A stretch of 36,933 nt of DNA from Bacteroides sp. (GCA_017992695.1 JAGOOC010000009.1:1-36933), one strand, 5' to 3'. Counted from the first letter of the stretch, positions 1 through 8,512 are shown. Program-made: numbers and translations. Notes: a model not told the origin generated them from the sequence alone.

Positions 1-86
<86 letters not shown>

Positions 87-218
87 AAAAACTACTAAAA
101 ACCTCTTTAGATAGAAGTGCTTTTCGTTAAAAGCGGTGCAAAGATACGAACATATTTTAATTATACAACAACTTGAGTGAGAAAATTTAAAATAAATGAA
201 ATGAGCACTCACCATTAG

Positions 219-291
219 TAGGTATTTTATGCTCTTAAGCATTAAATTGAGAATATTTATACCTATAATATCAAAAAAGGATGTAACTTTG
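219..291 (+). promoter_or_regulatory. pflB promoter with an upstream nested inverted repeat
   Basis: TAACTTTG at 284-291 matches the Bacteroides -7 box TAnnTTTG and lies 33 nt before the pflB start. No clear TTTG -33 box is visible. Instead an inverted repeat, TAGGTAT (219-225) with ATACCTA (259-265), encloses a second one, ATGCT-CTTA-AGCAT (229-242). The outer right arm covers the place where a -33 box would sit, so it could be an operator; that role is inference. The rest of 87-324 is AT-rich with nothing else recognised. Confidence 0.55.
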
Positions 292-324
292 CGTGCTCTT
301 AAAAAGGATAACCAAAACCACTAA

Positions 325-2565
325 ATGGACACTCTTATGGAATTAAATAAGATATTTAACGACGGCCTTTGGAGCAAAGAAATCAACGTAAGAGATTTCG
401 TAAGCAAAAACATTACTCCGTATGAAGGCAACGCAACCTTTCTACAAGGTGCTACCGAACGCACAAAGCTGATATGGAACCGGTGTCTGGAAGCTATTGA
501 TGAGGAAAGAAACAACAACGGTATACGTGCACTTGATAACAAAACAGTATCAACCATTACTTCTCACCAAGCAGGATACATTGACCGCGATAATGAACTT
601 ATTGTTGGTTTGCAAACAGACGAACTACTGAAACGGGCTATCAAGCCTTTTGGTGGCATCAACGTAGTGGCTCGTGCTTGTCAAGAGAACGGGGTAGAAA
701 TAGACCCTAAAGTAAAAGAAATATTCACGACTTACCGTAAAACGCACAATGACGGGGTATTCGATGTGTATACCGAAGAGATTCGTTCGTTCCGCTCATT
801 GGGTTTCCTAACCGGATTGCCCGACAACTATGCGCGCGGGCGTATCATCGGAGACTACAGGCGACTGGCTCTTTATGGGCTAGACCGGTTGATCCAAGCA
901 AAAACAGACGACTTACATACCCTAACAGGTCCTATGACCGAAGCGCGCATCCGCCTTCGCGAAGAGGTAGCCGAACAAATCAAAGCGCTCAAGGAGATGA
1001 AAGTGATGGGCGAATACTACGGCTTAGACCTCAGTCGGCCGGCACACACCGCTCAAGAGGCTGTTCAGTGGGTGTATATGGCCTATCTGGCAGCTGTAAA
1101 AGAGCAAGACGGAGCAGCCATGTCACTAGGCAACGTGTCGTCTTTCCTTGATATCTACTTGGAATATGAACTGAGCCGGGGTAGCATCACCGAAACATTC
1201 GCACAGGAGTTGATTGACCAATTCGTCATCAAACTACGCATGGTGCGCCACCTGCGTATGCAATCATACAACGATATCTTTGCCGGAGACCCTACCTGGG
1301 TAACCGAATCGATTGGCGGACGTTTTAATGACGGACGCACAAAGGTAACCAAAACCTCATTCCGCTTTTTACAAACACTTTATAATCTCGGACCGTCACC
1401 CGAACCCAACATGACTGTCCTCTGGAGTCCCGACCTTCCCGACGGTTTTAAGGAGTACTGTGCTAAAGTATCCATTGATACATCGTCTGTACAATACGAG
1501 AATGATGACTTGATGCGCGAGGTTCGTCAATCAGACGATTATGGTATTGCTTGTTGTGTTTCTTATCAAGAAATTGGCAAACAGATTCAGTTCTTCGGTG
1601 CCCGAGCTAACTTGGCCAAAGCTTTGTTGCTAGCCCTGAATGGCGGACGATGCGAAAACACCGGAACACTTATGGTGAAAGATATCCCTGTACTAACGGG
1701 CGAAACGCTGAAGTTTGAAGAGGTGATGATTAACTATAAGAAGGTGCTGACAGAAATAGCTCGTGTATACAACGATGCGATGAATATCATTCATTATATG
1801 CATGATAAATATTACTACGAGAAGGCACAAATGGCATTGATCGATACAGATCCGCAAATTAACTTAGCTTATGGTGTGGCTGGTCTTTCGATCGCTATCG
1901 ACTCGCTTTCGGCAATTAAGTTTGCTAAAGTGAAGGTGCGTCGCAACGAAATCGGGCTAACAGAAGGGTTTGACATTAATGGAGAGTTCCCCTGCTTTGG
2001 CAACGATAACGATAGAGTCGATCATCTGGGAGTAGACTTGGTTTATTTCTTTAGTGAAGAGCTTAAAAAGTTGCCTGTTTATAAAAATGCTCGCCCCACC
2101 CTCTCGCTGCTCACCATTACATCAAATGTAATGTATGGCAAAAAGACCGGTGCTACACCGGATGGTCGACTGAAGGGTGTTGCCTTTGCTCCCGGAGCTA
2201 ACCCAATGCATGGCCGCGATAAGAATGGTGCAATCGCTTCTTTAAGTTCGGTAAGTAAGTTGCGTTACCGCGACTCTCAAGATGGCATCAGCAACACGTT
2301 CTCGATTGTTCCAAAATCATTGGGTGCTACTGCCGAAGACCGTATAGAAAACTTAGTAACCATGATGGATGGATATTTCACCAAAGGAGCACACCATTTG
2401 AATATAAACGTACTGAATCGCGAAATGCTGGAAGATGCTATGGAACATCCGGAGAACTATCCGCAACTAACCATTCGCGTTTCGGGATATGCTGTGAACT
2501 TCGTCAAACTGAGCCGCGAGCATCAGCTAGAAGTGATCAATCGTAGTTTTCACGAACGTATGTAA
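325..2565 (+). CDS. pflB: Formate C-acetyltransferase (pyruvate formate-lyase)
   Basis: This glycyl-radical enzyme converts pyruvate and CoA to acetyl-CoA and formate in the cytoplasm during anaerobic growth. At 746 aa it has the usual family length. The adjacent catalytic cysteines are at residues 410-411 (IACCVS), and the glycyl-radical loop RVSGYAVNF has its Gly at residue 721 near the C terminus. Two in-frame ATGs exist, at 325 and 337; the second gives MELNK, which resembles other Bacteroides proteins, so the true start may be four codons later. The activase gene follows 12 nt downstream and is surely co-transcribed. The -7 box is at 284-291. The protein is expected to be inactive without PflA and cleaved at the Gly radical by oxygen. 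Confidence 0.97.
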   Translation: MDTLMELNKIFNDGLWSKEINVRDFVSKNITPYEGNATFLQGATERTKLIWNRCLEAIDEERNNNGIRALDNKTVSTITSHQAGYIDRDNELIVGLQTDELLKRAIKPFGGINVVARACQENGVEIDPKVKEIFTTYRKTHNDGVFDVYTEEIRSFRSLGFLTGLPDNYARGRIIGDYRRLALYGLDRLIQAKTDDLHTLTGPMTEARIRLREEVAEQIKALKEMKVMGEYYGLDLSRPAHTAQEAVQWVYMAYLAAVKEQDGAAMSLGNVSSFLDIYLEYELSRGSITETFAQELIDQFVIKLRMVRHLRMQSYNDIFAGDPTWVTESIGGRFNDGRTKVTKTSFRFLQTLYNLGPSPEPNMTVLWSPDLPDGFKEYCAKVSIDTSSVQYENDDLMREVRQSDDYGIACCVSYQEIGKQIQFFGARANLAKALLLALNGGRCENTGTLMVKDIPVLTGETLKFEEVMINYKKVLTEIARVYNDAMNIIHYMHDKYYYEKAQMALIDTDPQINLAYGVAGLSIAIDSLSAIKFAKVKVRRNEIGLTEGFDINGEFPCFGNDNDRVDHLGVDLVYFFSEELKKLPVYKNARPTLSLLTITSNVMYGKKTGATPDGRLKGVAFAPGANPMHGRDKNGAIASLSSVSKLRYRDSQDGISNTFSIVPKSLGATAEDRIENLVTMMDGYFTKGAHHLNINVLNREMLEDAMEHPENYPQLTIRVSGYAVNFVKLSREHQLEVINRSFHERM

Positions 2566-2577
2566 ACAGTTGAACAT

Positions 2578-3303
2578 ATGATAAACGTACACTCTTACGA
2601 GTCTATGGGAACATTTGACGGGCCGGGTCTTCGGCTCGTCGTTTTTCTTCAAGGCTGCAACTTTCGCTGTCTATACTGCGCCAATCCCGATACCATTTCG
2701 CTCAACGGTGGTACGCCTACCAATGTAGAAGAAATTGTACGCATGGCAGTGAGTCAAAAAGCGTTTTTCGGAAAGCGTGGGGGCATCACCTTTTCAGGAG
2801 GAGAGCCAACGTTACAAGCCAAAGCATTACTCCCCCTTTTCCGGAGATTAAAGGAGGAGGGCATACACATCTGCCTCGACACGAATGGAGGACTTTGGAA
2901 CGAGGACGTAGAGGCCTTATTAAAACTCACCGATTTGGTTTTGCTCGACATTAAAGAATATAACCCCACACGACATCAAAAACTGACCGGACGAAGCAAC
3001 CAGCAAACATTACGCACCGCTGCTTGGTTGGAAGCGAACGAAAGGCCGCTCTGGCTACGTTATGTGCTAGTACCGGGATATACCGATTTCACAGAAGATA
3101 TCCGTGACCTAGGTAGAGTGTTGGGAGGTTATCGGATGATTCAAAGAGTCGAGATACTGCCCTATCATCTGCTCGGTATGCATAAGTACGAAGCGATGGA
3201 GAAAACGTATCAGCTAAAGGACATAAAAGAGAATACACCCGAACAGATCGAAGAGGCTGCACAGGTATTTCGAGAATACTTCGACACCGTGCAAGTGAAT
3301 TAA
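2578..3303 (+). CDS. pflA: Pyruvate formate-lyase-activating enzyme (radical SAM)
   Basis: This enzyme reductively cleaves S-adenosylmethionine to place the glycyl radical on PflB. The radical-SAM motif CxxxCxxC is at C27, C31 and C34 (GCNFRCLYC), preceded by the family signature around GTFDGPGLR. The motif TFSGGEP follows at about residues 72-78. The length of 241 aa is normal. It lies 12 nt after pflB and has no promoter of its own that I can see. Its stop codon at 3301-3303 shares two bases with the stop codon of the convergent gene dma1, so there is no room for a separate terminator between them. Confidence 0.96.
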   Translation: MINVHSYESMGTFDGPGLRLVVFLQGCNFRCLYCANPDTISLNGGTPTNVEEIVRMAVSQKAFFGKRGGITFSGGEPTLQAKALLPLFRRLKEEGIHICLDTNGGLWNEDVEALLKLTDLVLLDIKEYNPTRHQKLTGRSNQQTLRTAAWLEANERPLWLRYVLVPGYTDFTEDIRDLGRVLGGYRMIQRVEILPYHLLGMHKYEAMEKTYQLKDIKENTPEQIEEAAQVFREYFDTVQVN

Positions 3304-4562
3304 TAAGTAAAACGAACCCCAGCCTGTAGGTTGAAGCTTACCGGATTATCCTTACGGATCGTTTGCACTTCCGAACCATCATTGAAAAAGTGTACCACAC
3401 CTGGTTCTACGTACACCCCCAGCTGTTTCGTCACATTGACTTGTGCACCAACAGCACCCATAACAGAGAGCTGCAAAGGTTTTACCGTCAGCTTCTCAGC
3501 AGCCCTTTCGGCATATACACATTTCTCAACTGCACCGCCTGCCGATACATAAAGTGTAAATAGTTTCTTATCGACAAAGTTCCAGTTGGCGCGTAGAGGT
3601 ATGCCGACATAGTGTAAGCGCTGATTTTCGAAAGCAGTGCTTTTTGCCAATTTTACATCCGAAGAAAGCAGTGTGTAAGTTAATCCTGTCTCTACCGAAA
3701 AGCCTTTGGGTAGCGTTTTACGCACAGACAATCCGAAGGAAAGTGGTTGGTGATGTTTAATATCTATTGGTTCATTAGCAGCTTGCAGGTAAGGGATTCC
3801 TTCTTGAAAGACCAGCGTTTTATCTCCGGGAATTTGAATAACCCCATCGGTTGCGCTGGCCATATCGAGTCGAAACAGATTTCTCCTTGGTTCAATGCTC
3901 GCATTACTACCCGATATGGCACCTGCATTGCCTACTGAAGCACCAATAGCCCACCCCTTCGCCTGACGCTTGGCAGCGTGTTCGGACAAATGAAGTTTTT
4001 CTTTCCCGGAGGGTTTACGAGTCGCTTTAGTATCCTCGGGTTTTGTATCAGCGCGCATTGAGGGTTCTTCTCTTTGATGCTCGTCAATTGTATTATCAGC
4101 TGTTGCTGACGACTCTTCTGAGGCGACAGAGGCTGCCATTCGTTCTGCGCTGGTCGCAGCTTCCAAAAGAGAAATAGCTAACGATCGATCGATCTGCTTT
4201 GCCAGAAGCGGATGAGCATCCGACGAACGACGAATGGGTTTAACCTCTTCTACCTTTGCAGTGGGTAGCATTGAGGCAGGCGAATGAGGCATTACATCCA
4301 TCGATTTAGTCAATACGGGCAACGGAGTTTGTCGTATTTGGTCGGCAGTCGAACTTCCAAGGAAATAGAGGCTAAGCGAAGTTCCCAACACTAGTATTAC
4401 ACTGGCAGCTACGGCAATCCATCTGCGATAAGGAAACAGACGCTTCTCTGTAACCGGCGTCAACGCGCGCTCCAGCTGTTCCCAGCCGGAATCAGGCACA
4501 GGCTCTTTATAATCTTCGAGTCTTTCCTTCCACTTTTTCACCCACAGTTCTTTTTCTTCCAT
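3300..4562 (-). CDS. dma1: Dual membrane-spanning anti-sigma factor with outer-membrane beta-barrel (Dma1-like)
   Basis: This 420-aa protein appears to join an anti-sigma factor and an outer-membrane barrel in one chain (numbering here counts an alternative GTG one codon upstream). Residues 1-47 are charged and cytoplasmic, with a PVPDSGWEQL motif. A single transmembrane helix lies near 49-70. Residues 71-200 are low-complexity, rich in Ser, Ala, Glu, Lys and Pro, and probably disordered. From about 204 to the end alternating hydrophobic strands form a beta-barrel of the porin/OmpA-like type, finishing in RFTY, an aromatic terminus typical of BAM substrates. The layout is that of the Dma family described in B. 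thetaiotaomicron, where Dma1 holds its sigma factor Das1 in the cytoplasm and its loss raises vesicle production through NigD1. The sigma gene is 9 nt upstream and a NigD-like gene is divergent. Orthology to dma1 is inferred from architecture and neighbours; ATG at 4562 is preferred over GTG at 4565. Confidence 0.82.
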   Translation of the reverse strand: MEEKELWVKKWKERLEDYKEPVPDSGWEQLERALTPVTEKRLFPYRRWIAVAASVILVLGTSLSLYFLGSSTADQIRQTPLPVLTKSMDVMPHSPASMLPTAKVEEVKPIRRSSDAHPLLAKQIDRSLAISLLEAATSAERMAASVASEESSATADNTIDEHQREEPSMRADTKPEDTKATRKPSGKEKLHLSEHAAKRQAKGWAIGASVGNAGAISGSNASIEPRRNLFRLDMASATDGVIQIPGDKTLVFQEGIPYLQAANEPIDIKHHQPLSFGLSVRKTLPKGFSVETGLTYTLLSSDVKLAKSTAFENQRLHYVGIPLRANWNFVDKKLFTLYVSAGGAVEKCVYAERAAEKLTVKPLQLSVMGAVGAQVNVTKQLGVYVEPGVVHFFNDGSEVQTIRKDNPVSFNLQAGVRFTY

Positions 4563-4571
4563 CACTCTTTC

Positions 4572-5120
4572 TTATCCATTTTTCATTAACCACTCTTTCA
4601 CTCTCTTGGCCAGTACCCCTTTGGCGCGAAATAACTGAGAGGAGGAAGACTTTTCATTGATTCCCAACATTTCAGCAATTTCTCTGTGCGATTTATCTTC
4701 AAATGTATAAAGATTAAACACCGTACGGTATCCTTCGGGAAGTTCTTGAATAAACTGCATCAACACCGACTGCGGAATGGTCTCCATATCCGAAGCTTCT
4801 GATTCGCCAACCGTCTCGGCAACCTCTTCGATGGGCATAGCCCGATTCATCACATCATTCTTACGCAAAAACTGTAATGCCATATTTACCATTACCTTGT
4901 CCATCCATGCCCGCAACGAACCTTCGCCCCGCCAAGTGAACTTGTCAAATGAATCATAAATCCTCAGAAAGCCATCGTGCATCAAGTCCTGAGCTACCTC
5001 TCTATCGCCTGTATAGCGAAGACAGATGCCAAGCATCCGCCCTGCATATTGCTCATAGAGTGCTTTGCGAGCATGGTTTTCGCCACGCCTGCATCGTTCA
5101 GCCAGTTCCTGTTCTTCCAT
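4572..5120 (-). CDS. das1: ECF RNA polymerase sigma factor, partner of the Dma-like protein (Das1-like)
   Basis: This is a small sigma-70 family factor of 182 aa with only regions 2 and 4. Region 2 runs from about ALYEQYAGRM through VAQDLMHDGFLRIYDSF to RAWMDKVMVNMALQFLRK. Region 4 contains LPEGYRTVFNLYTFEDKSHREI and the recognition helix around NEKSSSSQLFRAKG. ATG at 5120 is chosen because the upstream TTG at 5156 lies inside the -7 promoter box, so it would not be transcribed from that promoter. The anti-sigma/barrel gene follows 9 nt after the stop. It is very similar to the sigma factor at 26714-27253, which indicates a duplicated sigma/anti-sigma module. Its targets are not visible, but NigD1 lies in the known Dma1 regulon. 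Confidence 0.88.
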   Translation of the reverse strand: MEEQELAERCRRGENHARKALYEQYAGRMLGICLRYTGDREVAQDLMHDGFLRIYDSFDKFTWRGEGSLRAWMDKVMVNMALQFLRKNDVMNRAMPIEEVAETVGESEASDMETIPQSVLMQFIQELPEGYRTVFNLYTFEDKSHREIAEMLGINEKSSSSQLFRAKGVLAKRVKEWLMKNG

Positions 5121-5153
5121 TCTCTTTGACGCGTGTTTGCCTTTTAAATACAG

Positions 5154-5185
5154 CAAAGATAGAAATACTGCATAAAGAGAGCAAC
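5154..5185 (-). promoter_or_regulatory. Promoter of das1-dma1
   Basis: On the minus strand GTTG (5185-5182), a 20-nt spacer and TATCTTTG (5161-5154) fit the Bacteroides primary-sigma consensus TTTG-(19-21)-TAnnTTTG well. The expected transcript begins near 5148, leaving a leader of roughly 28 nt before ATG 5120. The operon can therefore be made by the housekeeping sigma factor, whether or not it also autoregulates. Confidence 0.75.
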
Positions 5186-5301
5186 TCTTTTAGTGCTTTT
5201 ATTTCTTTAACAGTCTGTAATGCAGTATTATTCGCCACCTAACGTTTTTCTTATAAAAGTAATTCACACAAAATAGTTAAACCTAAAAACCATACGAACT
5301 T

Positions 5302-6057
5302 ATGAAGAGATTAAAACTTATCGCTTTAGCAATTTTAATGACTCTAACCCCTTTTTTATTACAGTCATGTTTAGATGACAATGAACCGGAGTATCCTTGG
5401 TTGGCTATCAGCACCATCCGCACTTTAGAAAATATAGATAATGGCTATTATTTTGGCCTGGACGATGGTTCAAAATTGTATCCGGGAGACACGACACTGA
5501 TACACAATTATCAGGTCACAGAAGGTCAGCGTGCCTTTGTATACTACAACCTTTTGGATGAGCCCAAAGCAGGCTTTGATTACAACATCAAAGTAGGACA
5601 GATTATTAATATACTAACCAAAGACATCATTGACCTTACAGCCGAGAATGCTGAGAGAATAGGAGATGATAAAATCAATGTAACTCGTTATTGGATTGCT
5701 CAAGGATATTTGAATATAGAGTTTCAGTACTTAGGCACACACAGTAGCAACAAAAAACACTTTCTGAATCTGGTTCAAAACACAACGACTACTGAAAACG
5801 ACGAAGAGGGTTATATTAGTCTTGAGTTTCGGCACAATGCTGAAGGCGACGCTCTCGAACGTATAGGCGAGGGATATGTATCGTTCAAATTAGACAAAAT
5901 AGAAGAAGAATTAGAAACCGCAAAAGGGTTAAAAGTTCGCGTCAACACGATTTATGATGGAGAGAAATTCATCAAAATTGAATTAAAAAAATCGACAGAT
6001 AAGAATAGTAACCCACGTAAACTATCTACTAATAAAATGCTCAATGAAGTGTATTGA
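5302..6057 (+). CDS. nigD1: NigD-like surface lipoprotein (NigD1-like)
   Basis: This 251-aa protein has a lipoprotein signal peptide with lipobox LLQSC and the lipid Cys at residue 23. The following LDDNEPE resembles the acidic lipoprotein export signal that sends Bacteroides lipoproteins to the cell surface. The body is beta-rich, with the LDDGSKLYPGD segment near residues 53-63 typical of NigD-like proteins. Their biochemical function is unknown. It is divergent from das1-dma1; in B. thetaiotaomicron a NigD1 protein is up-regulated when Dma1 is lost and drives hypervesiculation, so the gene is a plausible Das1 target. I saw no clear TAnnTTTG box just upstream, which would fit an ECF-type promoter. 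The stop codon lies in a 16-bp tandem duplication (6043-6074). Confidence 0.75.
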   Translation: MKRLKLIALAILMTLTPFLLQSCLDDNEPEYPWLAISTIRTLENIDNGYYFGLDDGSKLYPGDTTLIHNYQVTEGQRAFVYYNLLDEPKAGFDYNIKVGQIINILTKDIIDLTAENAERIGDDKINVTRYWIAQGYLNIEFQYLGTHSSNKKHFLNLVQNTTTTENDEEGYISLEFRHNAEGDALERIGEGYVSFKLDKIEEELETAKGLKVRVNTIYDGEKFIKIELKKSTDKNSNPRKLSTNKMLNEVY

Positions 6058-6074
6058 TAATGAAGTGTATTGAT
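6043..6074 (+). repeat. 16-bp tandem duplication at the stop codon of the NigD-like gene
   Basis: AATGAAGTGTATTGAT occurs at 6043-6058 and again, identically, at 6059-6074. The first copy encodes the last residues and TGA stop of the NigD-like gene. It looks like a recent slippage duplication. Confidence 0.9.
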
Positions 6075-6096
6075 TAGGATTAGTAAAAAGAACAGT

Positions 6097-6140
6097 AAAT
6101 GGTTAATGCTATATCGAGGACGACAAGGCATTAACCATTT
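6097..6140. terminator. Bidirectional terminator between the NigD-like gene and oxyR
   Basis: AAATGGTTAATGC (6097-6109) pairs perfectly over 13 bp with GCATTAACCATTT (6128-6140) around an 18-nt loop. It sits between convergent genes, 40 nt after the NigD-like stop and 9 nt after the oxyR stop. On the minus strand a T-rich run follows. Confidence 0.7.
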
Positions 6141-6148
6141 GTTATTCA

Positions 6149-7075
6149 TCAAACCACACATTGTATAGCCTGCAGCGATAGCATCTCTTTCGGTACAGCA
6201 GCTTGTATCTCCTCTTTCAATACCTGCAACAAGCTGTGCCGAATGAAGTTTTTGTTTGTTACCAACAGGATTTGTCGGGTAGGGCGCGGAATAGCAAACG
6301 GCCGCACCAACTCTTGTTGCTCCTTTGATAGTTGCATCAATGCCAGTTCGGGAATAAACGTGATACCTTTTCCACTCTCTACCATGTGCATAAAAGTCTC
6401 CATGCTGCCCAGTCGATAAGCCATTTGATTCAGCTTCACTGCTTCCATCTGACAAAACCGCATCAGCTGATCGCGAAAGCAGTGCCCCTCATCGAGCAAC
6501 CACAATCGCTCTCCGGTGATATCGGATGTACGGATTAAATCTTGTTTAAACAATGGCTCTTTGCGCGAAACATAGCCAAAGAACTGTTCATAAAACAATG
6601 GAATTTCTTGCAAAGTCCCATCATCTTGCTTCGTAGCCAAGATAGCCGCATCAATATCACCTTGGCGAAGTGCCTGCTGAATGTCTTGGGTTTTCATTTC
6701 AATCACTCTGATATCAAGTTCAGGATGCTCTTCTAACAGTTGTGGGAAGAAACGAGGAAGCAGGTAAGGGGCGATAGTAGGCAACACAGCCAACCGGAAA
6801 CTACCGGTGAGCGAGCCTTTTTCTTCGGTGATAATATCCTTCACTTTCAGAGCCTCCTCAATAATAGTTCGAGCCTGTTCAATCACCTTTTTCCCAATGT
6901 CAGTCGGACAAACCGGTTGCACCGTGCGGTCAAAAACTTTCACTTCAAGCTCCTCTTCTAGTTTTTGAATCATCGCACTCAGCGTGGGCTGCGTAACACA
7001 ACAGTGTTCGGCCGCTTTTGCAAAGTGTCTAAACTGATCAACTGCAAGAATATATTCTAATTGTTGTAGGGTCAT
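6149..7075 (-). CDS. oxyR: Hydrogen peroxide-sensing LysR-type regulator OxyR
   Basis: OxyR senses peroxide through a reversible disulfide and activates catalase, Dps and alkyl hydroperoxide reductase genes. The 308-aa protein has an N-terminal winged helix (MTLQQLEYILAVDQFRHF, with TQPTLSAMIQKLE as recognition helix) and a LysR effector domain. The redox cysteines are at 199 and 208 (GHCFRDQLMRFC), the same positions and spacing as in the E. coli protein. It is transcribed alone. No convincing TAnnTTTG box precedes it; a TATAAT-like stretch lies at about 7083-7090. The nearest upstream sequence is the PA14 remnant and palindromic array, not a target gene. Confidence 0.95.
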   Translation of the reverse strand: MTLQQLEYILAVDQFRHFAKAAEHCCVTQPTLSAMIQKLEEELEVKVFDRTVQPVCPTDIGKKVIEQARTIIEEALKVKDIITEEKGSLTGSFRLAVLPTIAPYLLPRFFPQLLEEHPELDIRVIEMKTQDIQQALRQGDIDAAILATKQDDGTLQEIPLFYEQFFGYVSRKEPLFKQDLIRTSDITGERLWLLDEGHCFRDQLMRFCQMEAVKLNQMAYRLGSMETFMHMVESGKGITFIPELALMQLSKEQQELVRPFAIPRPTRQILLVTNKNFIRHSLLQVLKEEIQAAVPKEMLSLQAIQCVV

Positions 7076-7096
7076 CGGTCGTAATATTATAGTTTT

Positions 7097-7288
7097 TTAG
7101 TACATGAGCCACTCTTTAGGCAACACCTGTTTTTCTCCTTTTTCGTTGAGCAAATAGATTTCCAGCATCCCCCCATTGTGATCAAAATATCGAATTTCAA
7201 TGGGGTGAAAACCCTCTATCAATTTCTTCTGTGCAATCACTTCAATGGTGAATGTACCCTTCTCTTGTCTTGTTTCATCACGGTGAAA
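7097..7288 (-). pseudogene. 3' remnant of a PA14-domain-like protein gene
   Basis: The minus strand reads 63 codons without interruption to a TAA at 7097-7099, ending LPKEWLMY. The segment FHPIEIRYFDHNGGMLEIYL resembles the last strands of a PA14 carbohydrate-binding domain, as found at the ends of some glycoside hydrolases. There is no start codon before the internal Met; upstream the frame runs into repeat unit 1 (7272-7289) and hits TAG in the following spacer. I read it as the end of a larger gene whose front part has been lost at the repeat array. The assignment to PA14 is by eye. Confidence 0.5.
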
Positions 7289-7333
7289 CTATTGTTTCTC
7301 CATGGTGAAACTGTTGTTTCACCGTGATGAAAC
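7272..7333. repeat. Three-unit, 22-bp-period palindromic repeat array
   Basis: Near-palindromic 18-mers lie at 7272-7289 (GTTTCATCACGGTGAAAC), 7294-7311 (GTTTCTCCATGGTGAAAC) and 7316-7333 (GTTTCACCGTGATGAAAC). The period is exactly 22 bp with 4-nt spacers. Units 1 and 3 are exact reverse complements, so the array can also fold as one large hairpin with 20-bp arms. It lies 45 nt beyond the menE stop and may end the men transcript. The same repeat with the same period is present at 36909-36933. Confidence 0.85.
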
Positions 7334-7377
7334 AACCCTTTTGCATCCTGCATTCAACAGAAAGCATCCGTTAAGTA

Positions 7378-8490
7378 TTAGTTTCCTGTTGCTTCTTCAA
7401 CTAAGAGAGAGCAAGCCAACTCCCGACAAGCCACCCGGTCTATCTTCCCATTGCCGGTCAGTGGAATTTTCTTCACGGGAACGATGAGATTTCCAAATTT
7501 GTGTCGTTTGGAAATACACGTATTGACTAGCTTGCGTATGCTCGCTATATCAACCACACCTTCGACAAGTAACACCGCCGCCTCGCCAAGTCGCTCGTGC
7601 GGTACGGAGGTAATGACAAAGGGCATGGGAAGTGTACTTTGCAGCCACCCTTCCAGCATCTCAGGCTGTATTTTGATACCGCCACTATTGATAATGTTGT
7701 CTCGTCGACCAAGAATAAGAAATCCGCCATCCTCATCAATCGATACGATATCATTGGTGTACAGTATCTCGTCGCACACCAACGGTGCTTCGATAACCAA
7801 GCTCTTATCAGGCAGCGTAGAAGGCGTTACACCGGGAAGAGGGTAATACGTCAATCCATCGGTAGCAGGACCGCTCAAACGGCACAGGGCGATGTGCGAA
7901 AGCGTTTCGGTCATGCCGTAAGTAGCATAGACTTTTCCGGGAAGCGAACGAAGTTTTACCCAATAGTGAGGGTTGATCATGCCGCCACCGATAATCAGTG
8001 TATCGATGCGTCGAAGTCGCTTTAGCTCTTCGGGCGTATCGAGCGTGTTGTACACTTGGAGCGGAACCATGGCAGCAAAGCGAATCTTCTCTTTGACATC
8101 GGCCAACGGATGCCCCGAAGGGGCACGTACAATCAAATTGAGCCCGGCAACCAAGGCACGCACCACCATCATTTTTCCGGCAATGTACTGCAAAGACATG
8201 CAAAGCAGTGCCGTGTCTCCTTCGGCCAGTTGCAGGGCTTCGCACGTCATGCGGGCGCTCTGCATCATCTGTTCTTTGCGAACAGTTAGTTCTTTCGGGG
8301 TTCCAGTAGAGCCGGAGGTATGAACCACCATCGTAGGCGAATCATCGAACCACTCGTTGAGAAACGCGTAGAGTTCGGCCATCATGGGCGGTGTTTCGGC
8401 AGTAACAGAAGCCGATAGTTGTTGAATGGCTTCGCGAGAATACTGCTTGCCTTCGAGCGTGATGTGTTGCTCTTTTCTATTAAAATTCAT
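7378..8490 (-). CDS. menE: o-Succinylbenzoate--CoA ligase
   Basis: MenE activates o-succinylbenzoate to its CoA thioester using ATP. The 370-aa protein is a shortened member of the adenylate-forming family, much shorter than the roughly 450-490 aa of other MenE proteins; the N-terminal part before the P-loop is only about 55 residues. Visible motifs are the P-loop HTSGSTGTPK (57-66), YATYGMTET, and the C-terminal LTGNGKIDR with the adenylation Lys at about 349. It is the last gene of the operon, 22 nt after menC. A short MenE seems normal for Bacteroides, but that is from memory of the family. Confidence 0.92.
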   Translation of the reverse strand: MNFNRKEQHITLEGKQYSREAIQQLSASVTAETPPMMAELYAFLNEWFDDSPTMVVHTSGSTGTPKELTVRKEQMMQSARMTCEALQLAEGDTALLCMSLQYIAGKMMVVRALVAGLNLIVRAPSGHPLADVKEKIRFAAMVPLQVYNTLDTPEELKRLRRIDTLIIGGGMINPHYWVKLRSLPGKVYATYGMTETLSHIALCRLSGPATDGLTYYPLPGVTPSTLPDKSLVIEAPLVCDEILYTNDIVSIDEDGGFLILGRRDNIINSGGIKIQPEMLEGWLQSTLPMPFVITSVPHERLGEAAVLLVEGVVDIASIRKLVNTCISKRHKFGNLIVPVKKIPLTGNGKIDRVACRELACSLLVEEATGN

Positions 8491-8512
8491 CTGACTTTTA
8501 TTTAATATTACT

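Noticed and set aside
4572-5156. Longer das1 protein from TTG at 5156
   Set aside because: The TTG lies inside the TATCTTTG -7 box; ATG 5120 gives a normal N terminus matching the paralogue.
5952-6455. 167-aa minus-strand ORF across the oxyR end and the NigD-like gene
   Set aside because: It overlaps two well-supported genes and the terminator in another frame, and its composition is not protein-like.
7272-7333. Regular repeats as a CRISPR array
   Set aside because: Spacers are 4 nt, units are near-palindromes with only three copies, and no cas genes are present.
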